This document shows, piece after piece, positions 1 to 8,389 of a stretch of 32,769 nucleotides of DNA (the stretch's first letter is position 1; every line of letters starts with the position of its first letter). A program made the position numbers and the translations under genes. Under the pieces are notes generated by a model. The model saw nothing but the letters and a program-made list of their open reading frames with translations. It was not told where the DNA came from and ran no database searches. Source of the DNA: Beijerinckiaceae bacterium (GTDB lineage: Bacteria; Pseudomonadota; Alphaproteobacteria; Rhizobiales; Beijerinckiaceae); contig JAIELD010000072.1 of assembly GCA_019753285.1 (NCBI GenBank), positions 1 through 32,769 on the forward strand. Reading direction: 5' to 3'.

Positions 1-769
1 AGCCCGAACCGCCGACGATGACCATCATCAGCAGATTGAGCGAGAGTGCGAGCGTGAACGGCGAGGGATCGACGAAGCCGACGAGCGGCGCGTAGAGCGA
101 TCCCGCCACGCCGCCGAGCGCCGAGCCGATCGCAAAAGCCATCAGCGTGTAGCGCCGCGTGTCGACGCCAAGCGACAGCGCGCGCATCGGGTTTTCGCGA
201 AGCGCCAGAAAGGCGCGGCCCCAGGGCGAGCGGACGAGACCGTAAAAGGCGAGCGTCACCAGCACCAGAACGCCGAGGCAGAGAAAATAGAACGGGAGGT
301 TTGCCCGCGTCGAATAGCCGAACACGGTCGGTCGCGCGATATCGTTGATGCCGGCGATGCCGTTGGTGAGCCAGCCTTCGTTGCGGAACACGAGGAAGGC
401 AAGTGTCGAGAAGGCGAGCGTGACGAAGGCGAGATAGTGGTGCTGGACGCGCAGCGCCGGGTAGCCGAGCAGCCAACCGACGGCAAAGCACAGCGCCCCG
501 GAGGCGAGCATGGCGGCGATGAGCGGCGCGCCGGCCACCGTCATCAGCGCCGTGACATAGGCCCCGATGCCGACGAACGCACCCTGCGCCAGCGAAATCT
601 GCCCGGCATAACCGAGAGTGAGGTTGAGGCCCATGGCGGCGATGCTCATCACGACCCAGGTGCTCATCAGATCGAGGCTGGAGCGCTTCAGCCAGAACGG
701 CATGACGAGGAGCGTGAGCGCCACGGCCAGACAGGCGGCAGCGACGAGAAGCTTCTGCAGCCGGCTCAT
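1..769 (-). CDS. livM: Branched-chain amino acid-type ABC transporter permease LivM (partial)
   Basis: Inner-membrane permease of a LIV/HAAT-type ABC importer. Translating the minus strand from the ATG at 769 gives a LivM protein: an N-terminal hydrophobic helix, then the family segment MGLNLTLGYAGQISLAQGAF, and further on RALSLGVDTRRYTLMAFAIG and a GSLYAP motif, all typical of the LivM family. The reading frame stays open to base 1, so the C-terminus lies outside the window. The start overlaps the livH stop by ATGA, and a GAGGAA Shine-Dalgarno sits about 8 nt upstream. LivG and LivF ATPases presumably follow to the left. Family is certain; substrate (branched-chain amino acid, amide, urea or other) cannot be read from the sequence. 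Confidence 0.93.
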   Translation of the reverse strand, partial: MSRLQKLLVAAACLAVALTLLVMPFWLKRSSLDLMSTWVVMSIAAMGLNLTLGYAGQISLAQGAFVGIGAYVTALMTVAGAPLIAAMLASGALCFAVGWLLGYPALRVQHHYLAFVTLAFSTLAFLVFRNEGWLTNGIAGINDIARPTVFGYSTRANLPFYFLCLGVLVLVTLAFYGLVRSPWGRAFLALRENPMRALSLGVDTRRYTLMAFAIGSALGGVAGSLYAPLVGFVDPSPFTLALSLNLLMMVIVGGSG

Positions 770-1641
770 ACCGTGCGTTCCTCGGCGCGCCCGACGAGCC
801 CCTGCGGCCTGAACAGGATGATGGCGATGAGCATCGCCAGCGGCACCGCCGCGCGGTATTGCGTCGAGATATAGGCCGCCGCCAGATTGTCGACGACGCC
901 GATGACGAGACCACCCGCGATGGCGCCGCGCACCTGGTTGAAGCCGCCGACGATCGCGGCGACGAACGCCGCCTGGCCCAAGACCTCGCCGGACGAAAAT
1001 TTGGCGAGGTAGACCGGCGTCACCAGCAGCGAGGCGAGCGCCACCAGCACCGCATTGATGAGAAAGGTCAGCATGATCATGCGCTCGACCGGTATGCCGA
1101 CGATGCGAGCGACGGCCGGGTTCTGCGCGGTCGCCTGCATTTGCCGGCCGGTGGATGTGCGCTCCAGAAACAGGTTGAGCGACAGCACGGCCGCGAGGCC
1201 AAAGACGAGCACGCCGATATTCTGCAGCGAGACCGGCGAGCCCCAGATGGTGAGCTGCGTGTTCGGCAGGAGCGATGGGAAGGGCGAGGCCTCGGCGCTA
1301 TAGAACTGCTTCACCGATTCCTTGATGCCGACGGAGAGCGCCATCGTCGCGATGGCGAGCGGCAGAACGCCGTGCCGCAGCATCGGATCGACGACGATCA
1401 GCTTGAACAGGACGCCGAGCACGACAGCGGAGAGCAGGACACCGATGATGGCGGACAGCCAGAACGGCGCGCCGGCGTTGAGGATGGCCAGCACGAAGAA
1501 GGCTGGAAGCATCACGAATTCGCCCTGCGCGAAATTGATCGTCTGCGAGGTCTGCCAGAGCAGCGTGAAGCCGATCGCGACGAGGGCGTAGATCGCGCCC
1601 GTCGCGAGGCCTGACAGAATGAGATCGAACAGAGCGTTCAT
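766..1641 (-). CDS. livH: Branched-chain amino acid-type ABC transporter permease LivH
   Basis: 291-residue inner-membrane permease that pairs with LivM to form the translocation channel of a LIV/HAAT importer. It starts with GLATGAIYALVAIGFTLLWQ followed by TINFAQGEF, the signature opening of LivH proteins. It is hydrophobic throughout, with about eight predicted helices, and contains the cytoplasmic coupling segment GRQMQATAQNPAVARIVGIP. An AAGG Shine-Dalgarno lies 5 nt before the ATG. It sits 55 nt downstream of the periplasmic binding protein gene and overlaps livM by 4 nt, so the three are one transcription unit. It is clearly paralogous to the second LivH at 29231-30097 but quite divergent, suggesting a different substrate. 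Confidence 0.95.
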   Translation of the reverse strand: MNALFDLILSGLATGAIYALVAIGFTLLWQTSQTINFAQGEFVMLPAFFVLAILNAGAPFWLSAIIGVLLSAVVLGVLFKLIVVDPMLRHGVLPLAIATMALSVGIKESVKQFYSAEASPFPSLLPNTQLTIWGSPVSLQNIGVLVFGLAAVLSLNLFLERTSTGRQMQATAQNPAVARIVGIPVERMIMLTFLINAVLVALASLLVTPVYLAKFSSGEVLGQAAFVAAIVGGFNQVRGAIAGGLVIGVVDNLAAAYISTQYRAAVPLAMLIAIILFRPQGLVGRAEERTV

Positions 1642-1653
1642 GACACCTTTTTT

Positions 1654-1673
1654 GCGAAGAGCCGTAGCTTCGC
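1654..1673. repeat. Intercistronic inverted repeat between binding protein and livH
   Basis: Perfect 6-bp arms GCGAAG (1654-1659) and CTTCGC (1668-1673) with an 8-nt loop lie in the gap between the binding-protein stop and the livH start. On the mRNA strand the stem is followed by A residues, not a U-tract, so it is not an intrinsic terminator. By inference it could stabilise the upstream mRNA and favour excess binding protein over permease, as in many ABC operons. Confidence 0.35.
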
Positions 1674-1696
1674 GCGACGCTTGCCGTTCGCCCGGG

Positions 1697-2833
1697 CTAC
1701 TTGTTGAGCTTCTCGAGGACGGCTTTGACGACCTGCTTGCCGTTCACCGCCTCGACGAGGAAGCTTTGCCGGTCAAGGTCGCCTGTATCGCTGATCGTGA
1801 CGTCCATCAGAATGCCCGGCTGCTTCGCCGCCGATATCGTCAGTCCGTGCAGGGCTGCGGCAAGGCCCTTCGGGTCAAGCTTGCCCATCTTCTCGGTGCC
1901 CGCCTTGATCATCTGGACCGCGAGATAGCCCTTCAATCCGTTATGGTCGGGTACGTAGTTGTATTTCTTGACGAAGCGCTCGCGAAAGGCCTTGATCTCC
2001 GGCACCGGCGCGTCGGTCGTCAGGCCCACATGCGCCATCGCGCCATTGGCGTCGGCCCCGGCGAGCTCGATCACCTTCTGGCCGGTCAGCGTCGTCTCGC
2101 CGACGAGCGGCAGGGTGACGCCCTGGCGCTTCAACTCTTTCAGGATGCGGGCGCTCTCTTCCTCGTTGAGATAGACGAAGGCGGCATCCGCGCCCGAGGC
2201 CTTCACCTTGCCGACATCGGCCGCGAAATCGGCCTGGCCCGCTTCTGTCGACAGGTCTGCGACGATCTTGACGCCAAGCTGCTCGAGTTCGGCTTTCACC
2301 GTATCGCGTCCGCCCTTGCCGAAATCATTGTTGACCCAGACGAGCGCCACGGACTTCGCCTTCAGATCCTTGGCGATGAAGCGCGCTACCTTCGGCATGC
2401 TCGATTGCTGTCCGAAAGAGGTTCGGAACAGAAACTTGTTGCCGGCCTTGGTGAGTTCGGCCGCCTCGCCACCCATGATGTTCGCGATGCCGGCCTCGGC
2501 CGCCAACGGTGCCGCCACCTTGACCGAACCGGAATAGCCCGGCCCCAGCAGCGCGTAGGGCTCGCTGTCCAGCGCCTTTTGCACCTGCTGTTTGGCGACG
2601 CTCGGGCTCGACTGGGAATCGGCGTGCGTGACGACGATGGTGTTGCCGAGGATGCCGCCTGCGGCGTTGATTTCCTCGACCGCAAGGTCGATGCCGTTCT
2701 TCCAGTTGGTGCCGACCGTCGCGCCGCCGCCCGAAAGCTCGGCGACATCCGCCAGCAGAATCTGGCCGGCCATGGCGGTGCTCGAAAAAACCGCCGACAA
2801 CACTGCGCCCGCGAGCGCCAGTTTCACGTTCAT
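1697..2833 (-). CDS. LIV-type ABC transporter periplasmic substrate-binding protein
   Basis: 378-residue periplasmic receptor (Peripla_BP_6/LivJ-like family) for the LIV importer encoded downstream. A Sec signal peptide is visible (MNVKLALAGAVLSAVFSSTAMA, cleavage about residue 22/23). The family start follows: ELSGGGATVGTNWKNGIDLAVEEINAAGGI in two stretches, then an LGPGYSGSV loop. The reading frame is open upstream to 2929, but the ATG at 2833 is chosen because it is preceded by a strong GGGGGAGAGA ribosome-binding site and begins the signal peptide. First gene of a minus-strand operon with livH and livM. Ligand unknown; it shares little beyond family features with the binding protein at 28058-29221. 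Confidence 0.93.
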   Translation of the reverse strand: MNVKLALAGAVLSAVFSSTAMAGQILLADVAELSGGGATVGTNWKNGIDLAVEEINAAGGILGNTIVVTHADSQSSPSVAKQQVQKALDSEPYALLGPGYSGSVKVAAPLAAEAGIANIMGGEAAELTKAGNKFLFRTSFGQQSSMPKVARFIAKDLKAKSVALVWVNNDFGKGGRDTVKAELEQLGVKIVADLSTEAGQADFAADVGKVKASGADAAFVYLNEEESARILKELKRQGVTLPLVGETTLTGQKVIELAGADANGAMAHVGLTTDAPVPEIKAFRERFVKKYNYVPDHNGLKGYLAVQMIKAGTEKMGKLDPKGLAAALHGLTISAAKQPGILMDVTISDTGDLDRQSFLVEAVNGKQVVKAVLEKLNK

Positions 2834-2881
2834 CTGTCTCTCCCCCTGATCGGCGCTTCGGCCGTTGTCTTTTGCATATGG

Positions 2882-2897
2882 GCCCGGTCGGCCGGGC
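2882..2897. other. Short GC hairpin in the leader of the binding-protein operon
   Basis: GCCCGG and CCGGGC arms with a TCGG loop (plus strand) lie about 50 nt upstream of the binding-protein start, within the 202-bp gap between hflX and that gene. Neither direction has a proper T-tract, so I do not call a terminator. It may be a leader hairpin. I see no clear promoter pair in the rest of the gap. Confidence 0.25.
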
Positions 2898-3035
2898 GAT
2901 ATTGTTCTTTGGAATGAGCCCTGCCGCAATCAAAAACCGCGGAAGCGTCTCGGCAGGCACGACCGCCGGCATCGCTTCTAGGCAGGATCGACGGGTTCCG
3001 CAATGGCGGTCGGGCGGAGCCGAGCCGCGGTCTCT

Positions 3036-4424
3036 TCAGCCCGCGCCGGCAAGGCTCTTGCGCAGCTTTGCGATCGAGGCCGGCAGCCCGCGCACATGCA
3101 GGGTGCGCCCGGTCGCGTCATAGTCCTGCGAGACGACGCGCACGCTCTCATAAACGCTGCCGAGCAGCGCATCCCTGGCGTAGGGAACGAAGAAGGCATC
3201 GTCGATCATGGCCGTCTCGAACACCGCGATGATCGTCTCGCGCAGCGCCGACACGTCTTCCGGCGACTGCGAGGACATCATGATCGCGTCCGGGTTGCGG
3301 GCGCGCAGCTTCTCGCGCTCGTCTTCGGCCACGGCGTCGATCTTGTTGAGGATCAGCCGCGAGGGCACTGCATCCGCCCCGATCTCGCGCAGCACCGTGC
3401 GGGTCACCTCGAGTTGCGCCTCATGGGTCGGGTCCGAGGCATCGACCACATAGAGGAGGAGCGAGGCCTCCAGCGCCTCGGCCAGAGTCGAGCGGAACGA
3501 GGCGACGAGGTCGTGCGGCAACTGCTTGATGAAGCCGACCGTATCGCAGACGAGGATGCGCGGCCGCGTCTCCGGCTGAAGCGCGCGCACCGTGGTGTCG
3601 AGCGTCGCGAACAGCTTGTCGGCGACCAGAATCTCGCTGCCGGTCAATGCCCGCATGAGCGACGATTTGCCGGCATTGGTGTAGCCGACGAGCGCGACAC
3701 GCAATTCCTCGCGCCGCACGGTTCTACGCTGCTCCTGATCGCGCTGAACCGTCTCCAGCGTCCTGCGCAATTCGGCGAGCCGGTCGCGAATCTTGCGGCG
3801 ATCGAGCTCAATGTCGCTTTCGCCGGCGCCGACGCCCTGCTGGCGACCGCCACCCCCCTTGCTCTCGCGCAGCCGTGGCGCGACGTATTTGAGCCTCGCC
3901 ATCTCGACCTGCAGCCGCGCCTCGCGGCTGTTGGCGTGGCGGTGAAAGATTTCGACGATGACGCCGGTGCGATCGAGCACCTGAGCCGAGGTCGCGCGTT
4001 CGAGATTACGGGCCTGGCGCGGCGATATCTCGTGATCGACGATCACATAGTCGACGGTCGTCTTCGTGGCGGTTCCCGCCGCAGTGTCATGCCCATTGGG
4101 CTCGTCGGCATCCCCATCGTCGGGCCCGTGATCGGCGTCGTCGGCTTCAAAGCGCCGGCGCGCCTTCGACACCGCGTTGCGGGCAAGTGATTCTACGATG
4201 CCCGAGCCGCCGGTCATGGCGGCGAGTTCGGCAAGCTTGCCGGAGCCGAGCACGACGCTGCCGATCGAGTTCCGCTTCTGCGATACCTCGCCAACGACCT
4301 CGAAGCCGAGCGTGTGCACGAGCCGGGCAAGTTCCCGGAGGCTCGCCGCGAAGGTTTCGTCGTCCACGCCGTCCATCTGCACGCCGACGAGAACCGCGCG
4401 CGGCCGTTTCTTTTGTCTGTCCAT
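3036..4424 (-). CDS. hflX: Ribosome-associated GTPase HflX
   Basis: 462-residue cytoplasmic GTPase of the Obg-HflX group, which binds the large ribosomal subunit and rescues stalled or heat-damaged ribosomes. Domains: HflX N-terminal subdomain (about 1-240) with ISPRQARNLE and DRTGVIVEIFHRHA followed by LQVEMARLKY; a glycine-rich linker GGGGRQQG near residue 190; GTPase domain with P-loop GYTNAGKSS (about 247-255), switch II DTVGFIKQLP (about 294-303), NKID (about 360-363). An acidic low-complexity insertion (about 90-122, rich in D, G, H) interrupts the N-terminal subdomain. The ATG at 4424 has a GGAG Shine-Dalgarno. No hfq is visible upstream, unlike the common hfq-hflX arrangement; the gene stands alone and is divergent from a DUF4112 gene. 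Confidence 0.95.
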   Translation of the reverse strand: MDRQKKRPRAVLVGVQMDGVDDETFAASLRELARLVHTLGFEVVGEVSQKRNSIGSVVLGSGKLAELAAMTGGSGIVESLARNAVSKARRRFEADDADHGPDDGDADEPNGHDTAAGTATKTTVDYVIVDHEISPRQARNLERATSAQVLDRTGVIVEIFHRHANSREARLQVEMARLKYVAPRLRESKGGGGRQQGVGAGESDIELDRRKIRDRLAELRRTLETVQRDQEQRRTVRREELRVALVGYTNAGKSSLMRALTGSEILVADKLFATLDTTVRALQPETRPRILVCDTVGFIKQLPHDLVASFRSTLAEALEASLLLYVVDASDPTHEAQLEVTRTVLREIGADAVPSRLILNKIDAVAEDEREKLRARNPDAIMMSSQSPEDVSALRETIIAVFETAMIDDAFFVPYARDALLGSVYESVRVVSQDYDATGRTLHVRGLPASIAKLRKSLAGAG

Positions 4425-4576
4425 CGCTTCTCCATAGCAGAGGATTGCGATCAGGGCGGCATGCTGCTTTCGCCGCGGCTGCCGCGTTCGTCACTGTGCC
4501 GTTGTTTTGCGCGGTGGAACCGCCACCTTGCACGCCGGTTGCCTCGATCCCACCTCTTGCTCGGAAGGACCGTTCA

Positions 4577-4987
4577 TTGCCCTACGCATTCAACCCCACC
4601 ATTGACGGCTTGCAACGGTCGAGGGCCGGCAAACGCATCGGCGATGCCGAGCTTTCGAGGCGCATCGCGCGGCTCGACAAGCTGTCGCGCCTGCTCGACA
4701 TCGCTTTCGTCATTCCCGGCACGTCGATCCGGTTCGGCGTGGACGGCGTCCTTGGGCTCGTGCCGGTGGTGGGCGACATCGCCGGAGTGGCGCTTTCGAG
4801 CCTGCTCATCATGGAGGCGTTCCGGCTCGGCGCGCCCACGAACGTGCTGCTGCGGATGGTCGCCAATGTCGCGATCGAAGGCGTCGTCGGAGCCATTCCG
4901 ATCGCGGGCGACGCGTTCGATATCGTATGGCGCGCCAACCGCCGCAATCTCGGCCTGCTGCTCCGGCATTTCGAAGGCCGGGCCTGA
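4577..4987 (+). CDS. DUF4112 domain membrane protein
   Basis: 136-residue small protein of the DUF4112 family, function unknown. It has two related hydrophobic hairpins: GVDGVLGLVPVVGDIAG (about 54-70) and IEGVVGAIPIAGDAFDIVWR (about 98-117), each with the family's G-x-x-P-x-x-GD motif, then RANRRNLGLL near the C-terminus. The start is chosen at a TTG codon because a strong GGAAGGA ribosome-binding site lies 7 nt upstream and homology begins just after; the frame is open further upstream but that part is antisense to hflX and reads as shadow. Probably monocistronic, followed by the URC operon after 96 nt. Confidence 0.85.
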   Translation: MPYAFNPTIDGLQRSRAGKRIGDAELSRRIARLDKLSRLLDIAFVIPGTSIRFGVDGVLGLVPVVGDIAGVALSSLLIMEAFRLGAPTNVLLRMVANVAIEGVVGAIPIAGDAFDIVWRANRRNLGLLLRHFEGRA

Positions 4988-5007
4988 GGGGCCGCACGGC
5001 GGCTTCA

Positions 5008-5050
5008 TGAATATTCAATGTTGACAGCATACTGTTCTCGCTCGCAGTTT
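5008..5050 (+). promoter_or_regulatory. Candidate promoter/operator of the URC operon
   Basis: A perfect 10-bp palindrome TGAATATTCA (5008-5017) is followed by a consensus -35 hexamer TTGACA (5021-5026). That hexamer overlaps a second inverted repeat, ACAG-CATA-CTGT (5024-5035). The -10 at the right spacing (about 5044-5050, GCAGTTT) is poor. The overlapping inverted repeats suggest a repressor site, by inference; a RutR-like site (TTGACCA-N2-TGGTCAA) is only partly matched. Confidence 0.4.
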
Positions 5051-5083
5051 TGCATCGGTCCCGCGTCAGGTTTTGAACATCGC

Positions 5084-6391
5084 ATGAGCATCGTCGAAAC
5101 GCCCGGCTCCTCGCTGCTGCCGCACCAACTACCCAACGAGAAAAAGCCGCTTCCAAAGTCGATCGTCCTGACATCGCATCCGAGCACCTCGCTCGGCTCC
5201 GTGCCGCTTCCTGTCGATTGGGGCGCGCCGAGCCCCGAGAAGCGCGGCCCGATCGTTGCGACGCTGAAGAACCCCGGCGGCCGCAATGCAATCGGCACGC
5301 ATTCGGGCGCGTATTCGGTTTACCGTGCGCTGGCAGTGGCGGCGGGACAGCTCAAGGCCGAGCACCGGCCGGACCTGACCAACACGGCGCCTGCAGAGGA
5401 TATCGGCCCGTTCGTGCAATGGGCCGATCCTCACAAGATCGTCTCGATGGACCCGTGGGGACACATGACGAGCCGGGTCTTCGCGGCGGAGATCGCAGCC
5501 GGCTGGGACATCCGGCCGACCATCGCCGTCACCAAGGCCCATATCAACATGCCGGAGTTGCAGGACGCAGTGGAGGCTGGCCGCATCACGCCCGATGGAC
5601 GCATCCTCGCCGAAAACGGCGACGTCAAGGTCACGAAAGTGGCTGTCGAGCCCGTCTGGTGGCTGCCCGGCGTTGCCAGACGCTTCGAGATCAGCGAAAC
5701 CGAATTGCGCCGCGCGCTGTTCGAGCAGACCGGCGGCATGTTCCCCGAACTCGTGACCCGGCCTGACATCAAGGTGTTCCTGCCGCCGATCGGCGGCCTC
5801 ACCTGCTACCTGTTCGGCGAGGTCTCCGCCCTCGGCAAGCCGGCGACCAGGATCACCTGTCGCATCCATGACGAGTGCAACGGCTCGGATGTGTTCGGCT
5901 CGGACATCTGCACCTGCCGGCCCTATCTCGTCCATGGCATTGAAGCCTGCATCGAGCAGGCGCAGCAGGGCGGGGTCGGCATCGTCGCCTACAACCGCAA
6001 GGAAGGCCGCGCGCTCGGCGAGGTGACGAAGTTCCTCGTCTACAATGCCCGCAAGCGGCAGGAGGGCGGCGACCGGGCGGAGGCCTATTTCGAGCGAACC
6101 GAATGCGTCGCCGGCGTGCAGGACATGCGCTTCCAGGAGATGATGCCGGATATCCTCCACTGGCTCGGCGTCACCCGCATCGACCGGCTCATCTCGATGA
6201 GCAACATGAAATACGATCCGATCGTGAAGAGCGGCATCGCGGTGATCGAACGCGTGCCGATCCCCGATGCGCTGATCCCGGCCGATGCGCGCGTCGAGAT
6301 GGACGCCAAGAAGGCCGCCGGCTACTTCACCGACCGCGTGCCCGATCAGGCCGAGCTCAGCAAGGCCAAGGGCCGCGGCCTGCTCGAATGA
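5084..6391 (+). CDS. Urc1-type GTP cyclohydrolase II homologue (uracil catabolism)
   Basis: 435-residue protein related to RibA (GTP cyclohydrolase II) and to yeast Urc1, which acts with Urc4 in the URC route that degrades uracil through ribosylated intermediates. The RibA-like domain occupies about 255-430. Zinc ligands are in place: Cys265, Cys276 and Cys278 in the DEC...DICTC pattern, followed by NRKEGRALGE, the counterpart of RibA's RQEGRGIGL. The N-terminal 250 residues are the extension found in Urc1-like proteins and not in true RibA. The ATG at 5084 is preferred over an upstream ATG at 5018 because the 5018 reading overlaps the promoter-like region; the Shine-Dalgarno is weak. The stop overlaps the next gene by ATGA. 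Urc1 assignment rests on the Urc4 and UPRT neighbours; riboflavin synthesis is unlikely. Confidence 0.88.
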   Translation: MSIVETPGSSLLPHQLPNEKKPLPKSIVLTSHPSTSLGSVPLPVDWGAPSPEKRGPIVATLKNPGGRNAIGTHSGAYSVYRALAVAAGQLKAEHRPDLTNTAPAEDIGPFVQWADPHKIVSMDPWGHMTSRVFAAEIAAGWDIRPTIAVTKAHINMPELQDAVEAGRITPDGRILAENGDVKVTKVAVEPVWWLPGVARRFEISETELRRALFEQTGGMFPELVTRPDIKVFLPPIGGLTCYLFGEVSALGKPATRITCRIHDECNGSDVFGSDICTCRPYLVHGIEACIEQAQQGGVGIVAYNRKEGRALGEVTKFLVYNARKRQEGGDRAEAYFERTECVAGVQDMRFQEMMPDILHWLGVTRIDRLISMSNMKYDPIVKSGIAVIERVPIPDALIPADARVEMDAKKAAGYFTDRVPDQAELSKAKGRGLLE

Positions 6392-7641
6392 GCGCTGTCG
6401 AACGGGCCGATCTCGGCAATCCCGACGCGGCGGCGCGCTGGCTTCTGACGACGGAGGCGATCCGCGCCCGGAGCGGGGCGATCCTCGACCTCGGCCTGCG
6501 CAACGAACTCGCGCACTTCAGGATCCAAATGGAACGGCTTTCCGACGCCGCCGCCTATGTGGCCGGCGTGATGCGTGAGAACTATCCCGATCTCGTCATT
6601 CCCTACCATGCGCGGTGGCGGCATTTTACGGTCGGCGGCCATGATCGCTGGGGCGCGCTCGCCCGCGAGCTTGCCGGGGTCGATCGCGACGAGATTGCGC
6701 GCATCCGTTTCGACCTCTGCGTCACCAGCGTCCTGCTCGACGCCGGCGCAGGCGATCAATGGCGCTTTTTCGAACGCGATACCGGCCTGCGCGTCGGCCG
6801 CTCGGAAGGGCTGGCGCTCGCTAGCCTTTCAGCCTTCAGGGCCGGAGTGTTTTCAAGCGATCCCGGGCACCCGTTGCGGGCCGATGCGCAGGGTCTTGCC
6901 GCAGTGAGCGAAGCGGCGCTCGCCGACGCCTTTCAGGCGGGCCCCGACAACCCGCTCATCGGCGTCGCTGGCCGTACGACGCTGATGACGAGCCTCGGCC
7001 AGGCGCTCGCGGCACGAAGCGACCTCTTCGGCGGCGAGGCCCGGATCGGCCGGCTCTACGACCATCTCGCCGGGCAAGCCGCCAATGGAAGCCTGCCGGC
7101 CTCCGCGATCCTCGCGGCGGTGCTCGACGGCCTCGGCCCGATCTGGCCGTCCCGCCTCTCGCTCGCCGGCCACAGCCTTGGCGATGTCTGGCGGCATGCG
7201 GGCATCGTCACGCCGGACCTCACCAGCGGTCTCGTGCCGTTTCACAAGCTCTCTCAATGGCTGACCTATTCGCTGATCGAGATCTTCGAGGATGCAGGCC
7301 TTTCGGTGAGTGGCCTCGACGCGCTCACCGGCCTGCCCGAATACCGCAATGGCGGGCTGTTCCTCGATCTTGGCGTCATCGCCCTTCGCGACTCTGCGCT
7401 GGCGGAGCAGGCTCATGCGCCCGGCGACGAGATCATCGTCGAATGGCGGGCGCTCACCGTGGCCTTGCTCGATGCGCTCGCCGATCCGGTTCGGGCGGCG
7501 CTCGGCAAATCCAAAACCGAACTGCCGCTCGCCCGCATCCTCGAAGGCGGCACTTGGTCGGCCGGCCGGAAAATTGCACGGGAGAAGCGAGCCGATGGTG
7601 GCCCGCCAATCCGCATCGCCAGCGACGGAACGGTTTTCTAG
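6388..7641 (+). CDS. Urc4-like DUF1688 protein (uracil catabolism)
   Basis: 417-residue cytoplasmic protein of the DUF1688/Urc4 family. In the yeast URC pathway Urc4 acts with Urc1 on the ribosylated intermediate made from uracil; its exact reaction here is inferred. Visible family features: N-terminal [20 protein letters not shown], a [11 protein letters not shown] segment near 70, [14 protein letters not shown] near 282, and [18 protein letters not shown] near 316. Its ATG overlaps the urc1 stop (ATGA), giving translational coupling. 67 nt separate it from the UPRT gene. Length is normal for the family and I see no frameshift. Confidence 0.9.
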   Translation: MSAVERADLGNPDAAARWLLTTEAIRARSGAILDLGLRNELAHFRIQMERLSDAAAYVAGVMRENYPDLVIPYHARWRHFTVGGHDRWGALARELAGVDRDEIARIRFDLCVTSVLLDAGAGDQWRFFERDTGLRVGRSEGLALASLSAFRAGVFSSDPGHPLRADAQGLAAVSEAALADAFQAGPDNPLIGVAGRTTLMTSLGQALAARSDLFGGEARIGRLYDHLAGQAANGSLPASAILAAVLDGLGPIWPSRLSLAGHSLGDVWRHAGIVTPDLTSGLVPFHKLSQWLTYSLIEIFEDAGLSVSGLDALTGLPEYRNGGLFLDLGVIALRDSALAEQAHAPGDEIIVEWRALTVALLDALADPVRAALGKSKTELPLARILEGGTWSAGRKIAREKRADGGPPIRIASDGTVF

Positions 7642-7708
7642 GCCAAGTTCGGACGAGGAGCGGCCAATAGATCGGATCGGCGAAGAGATCGATAAAGGGA
7701 GAAGAGCG

Positions 7709-8347
7709 GTGAACGGATTTCCAAATGTCAGCGTCGTCGATCACCCGCTCGTCCAGCACAAATTGACGCTGCTGCGCCGCAAGCAGGTCTCGACGGCGGA
7801 GTTCCGCCAGCTCACGCGCGAAATCAGCCTGTTGATGCTTTACGAGGTGACACGCGACTTGCCGCTCGAAAGCATGACGATCGAAACGCCGCTCGAAACG
7901 ATGGAGGCGCCGATCCTCTCCGGCAAGAAGCTGTGCCTCGTCTCCATCTTGCGGGCCGGCAACGGCCTGCTCGAAGGCATGCTCGACCTCGTTCCCTCGG
8001 CGCGCGTCGGGCATATCGGGCTCTATCGCGACCCTGAAACTCTGGTCCCGATCGAATACTATCTGAAGCTTCCGGACGATGTCGCGAGCCGCACCGTCAT
8101 CATCGTCGATCCGATGCTCGCGACGGGACATTCCGCCGCAGCCGCCGTGACACGGCTGAAGGAGGCCGGCGCGACGCAAATCCGCTTCGTCTGCATGCTC
8201 ACCGTGCCGGAAGGGCTGCAGGCGATGCAGGACCACCATCCGGACGTCATGATCTATGCCTGCGCGGTCGATCGCCAGCTCGATGATCACGGCTATATCC
8301 GCCCCGGCCTCGGCGATGCAGGCGACCGCATCTACGGCACGAAGTAG
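7709..8347 (+). CDS. upp: Uracil phosphoribosyltransferase
   Basis: 212-residue enzyme converting uracil and PRPP to UMP and diphosphate. Family landmarks: the substrate segment [13 protein letters not shown] (about 79-91), [11 protein letters not shown] (about 102-112), the PRPP loop [11 protein letters not shown] (about 133-143) and a C-terminal [17 protein letters not shown]. The PRPP loop reads LATGHSA where most housekeeping Upp have LATGGSA. The GTG start at 7709 is chosen because it lies 7 nt after a GGGAG Shine-Dalgarno and matches the family N-terminus. Third gene of the URC operon, where it probably supplies the ribosylated substrate (the Urc6 role); it may also serve pyrimidine salvage. 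Confidence 0.95.
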   Translation: MNGFPNVSVVDHPLVQHKLTLLRRKQVSTAEFRQLTREISLLMLYEVTRDLPLESMTIETPLETMEAPILSGKKLCLVSILRAGNGLLEGMLDLVPSARVGHIGLYRDPETLVPIEYYLKLPDDVASRTVIIVDPMLATGHSAAAAVTRLKEAGATQIRFVCMLTVPEGLQAMQDHHPDVMIYACAVDRQLDDHGYIRPGLGDAGDRIYGTK

Positions 8348-8351
8348 CGCC

Positions 8352-8366
8352 CGGCTTGACAAGCCG
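8352..8366. repeat. Short inverted repeat between upp and the decarboxylase
   Basis: CGGCTT-GAC-AAGCCG, a perfect 6-bp inverted repeat beginning 5 nt after the upp stop. No T-run follows, so a rho-independent terminator is not supported. A TTGACA hexamer (8356-8361) is embedded in it, so it could instead be part of a promoter/operator for the decarboxylase gene. Confidence 0.3.
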
Positions 8367-8389
8367 CCTCCACGCTCCACTCTCCGCGC

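Noticed and set aside
1654..1673. Rho-independent terminator between binding protein and livH
   Set aside because: On the mRNA strand the stem is followed by A residues, not T.
1619..2917. 432-codon open frame on the plus strand
   Set aside because: Antisense to the binding-protein gene; no recognisable domain.
3003..4190. 395-codon open frame on the plus strand
   Set aside because: Antisense to hflX, which carries all GTPase motifs.
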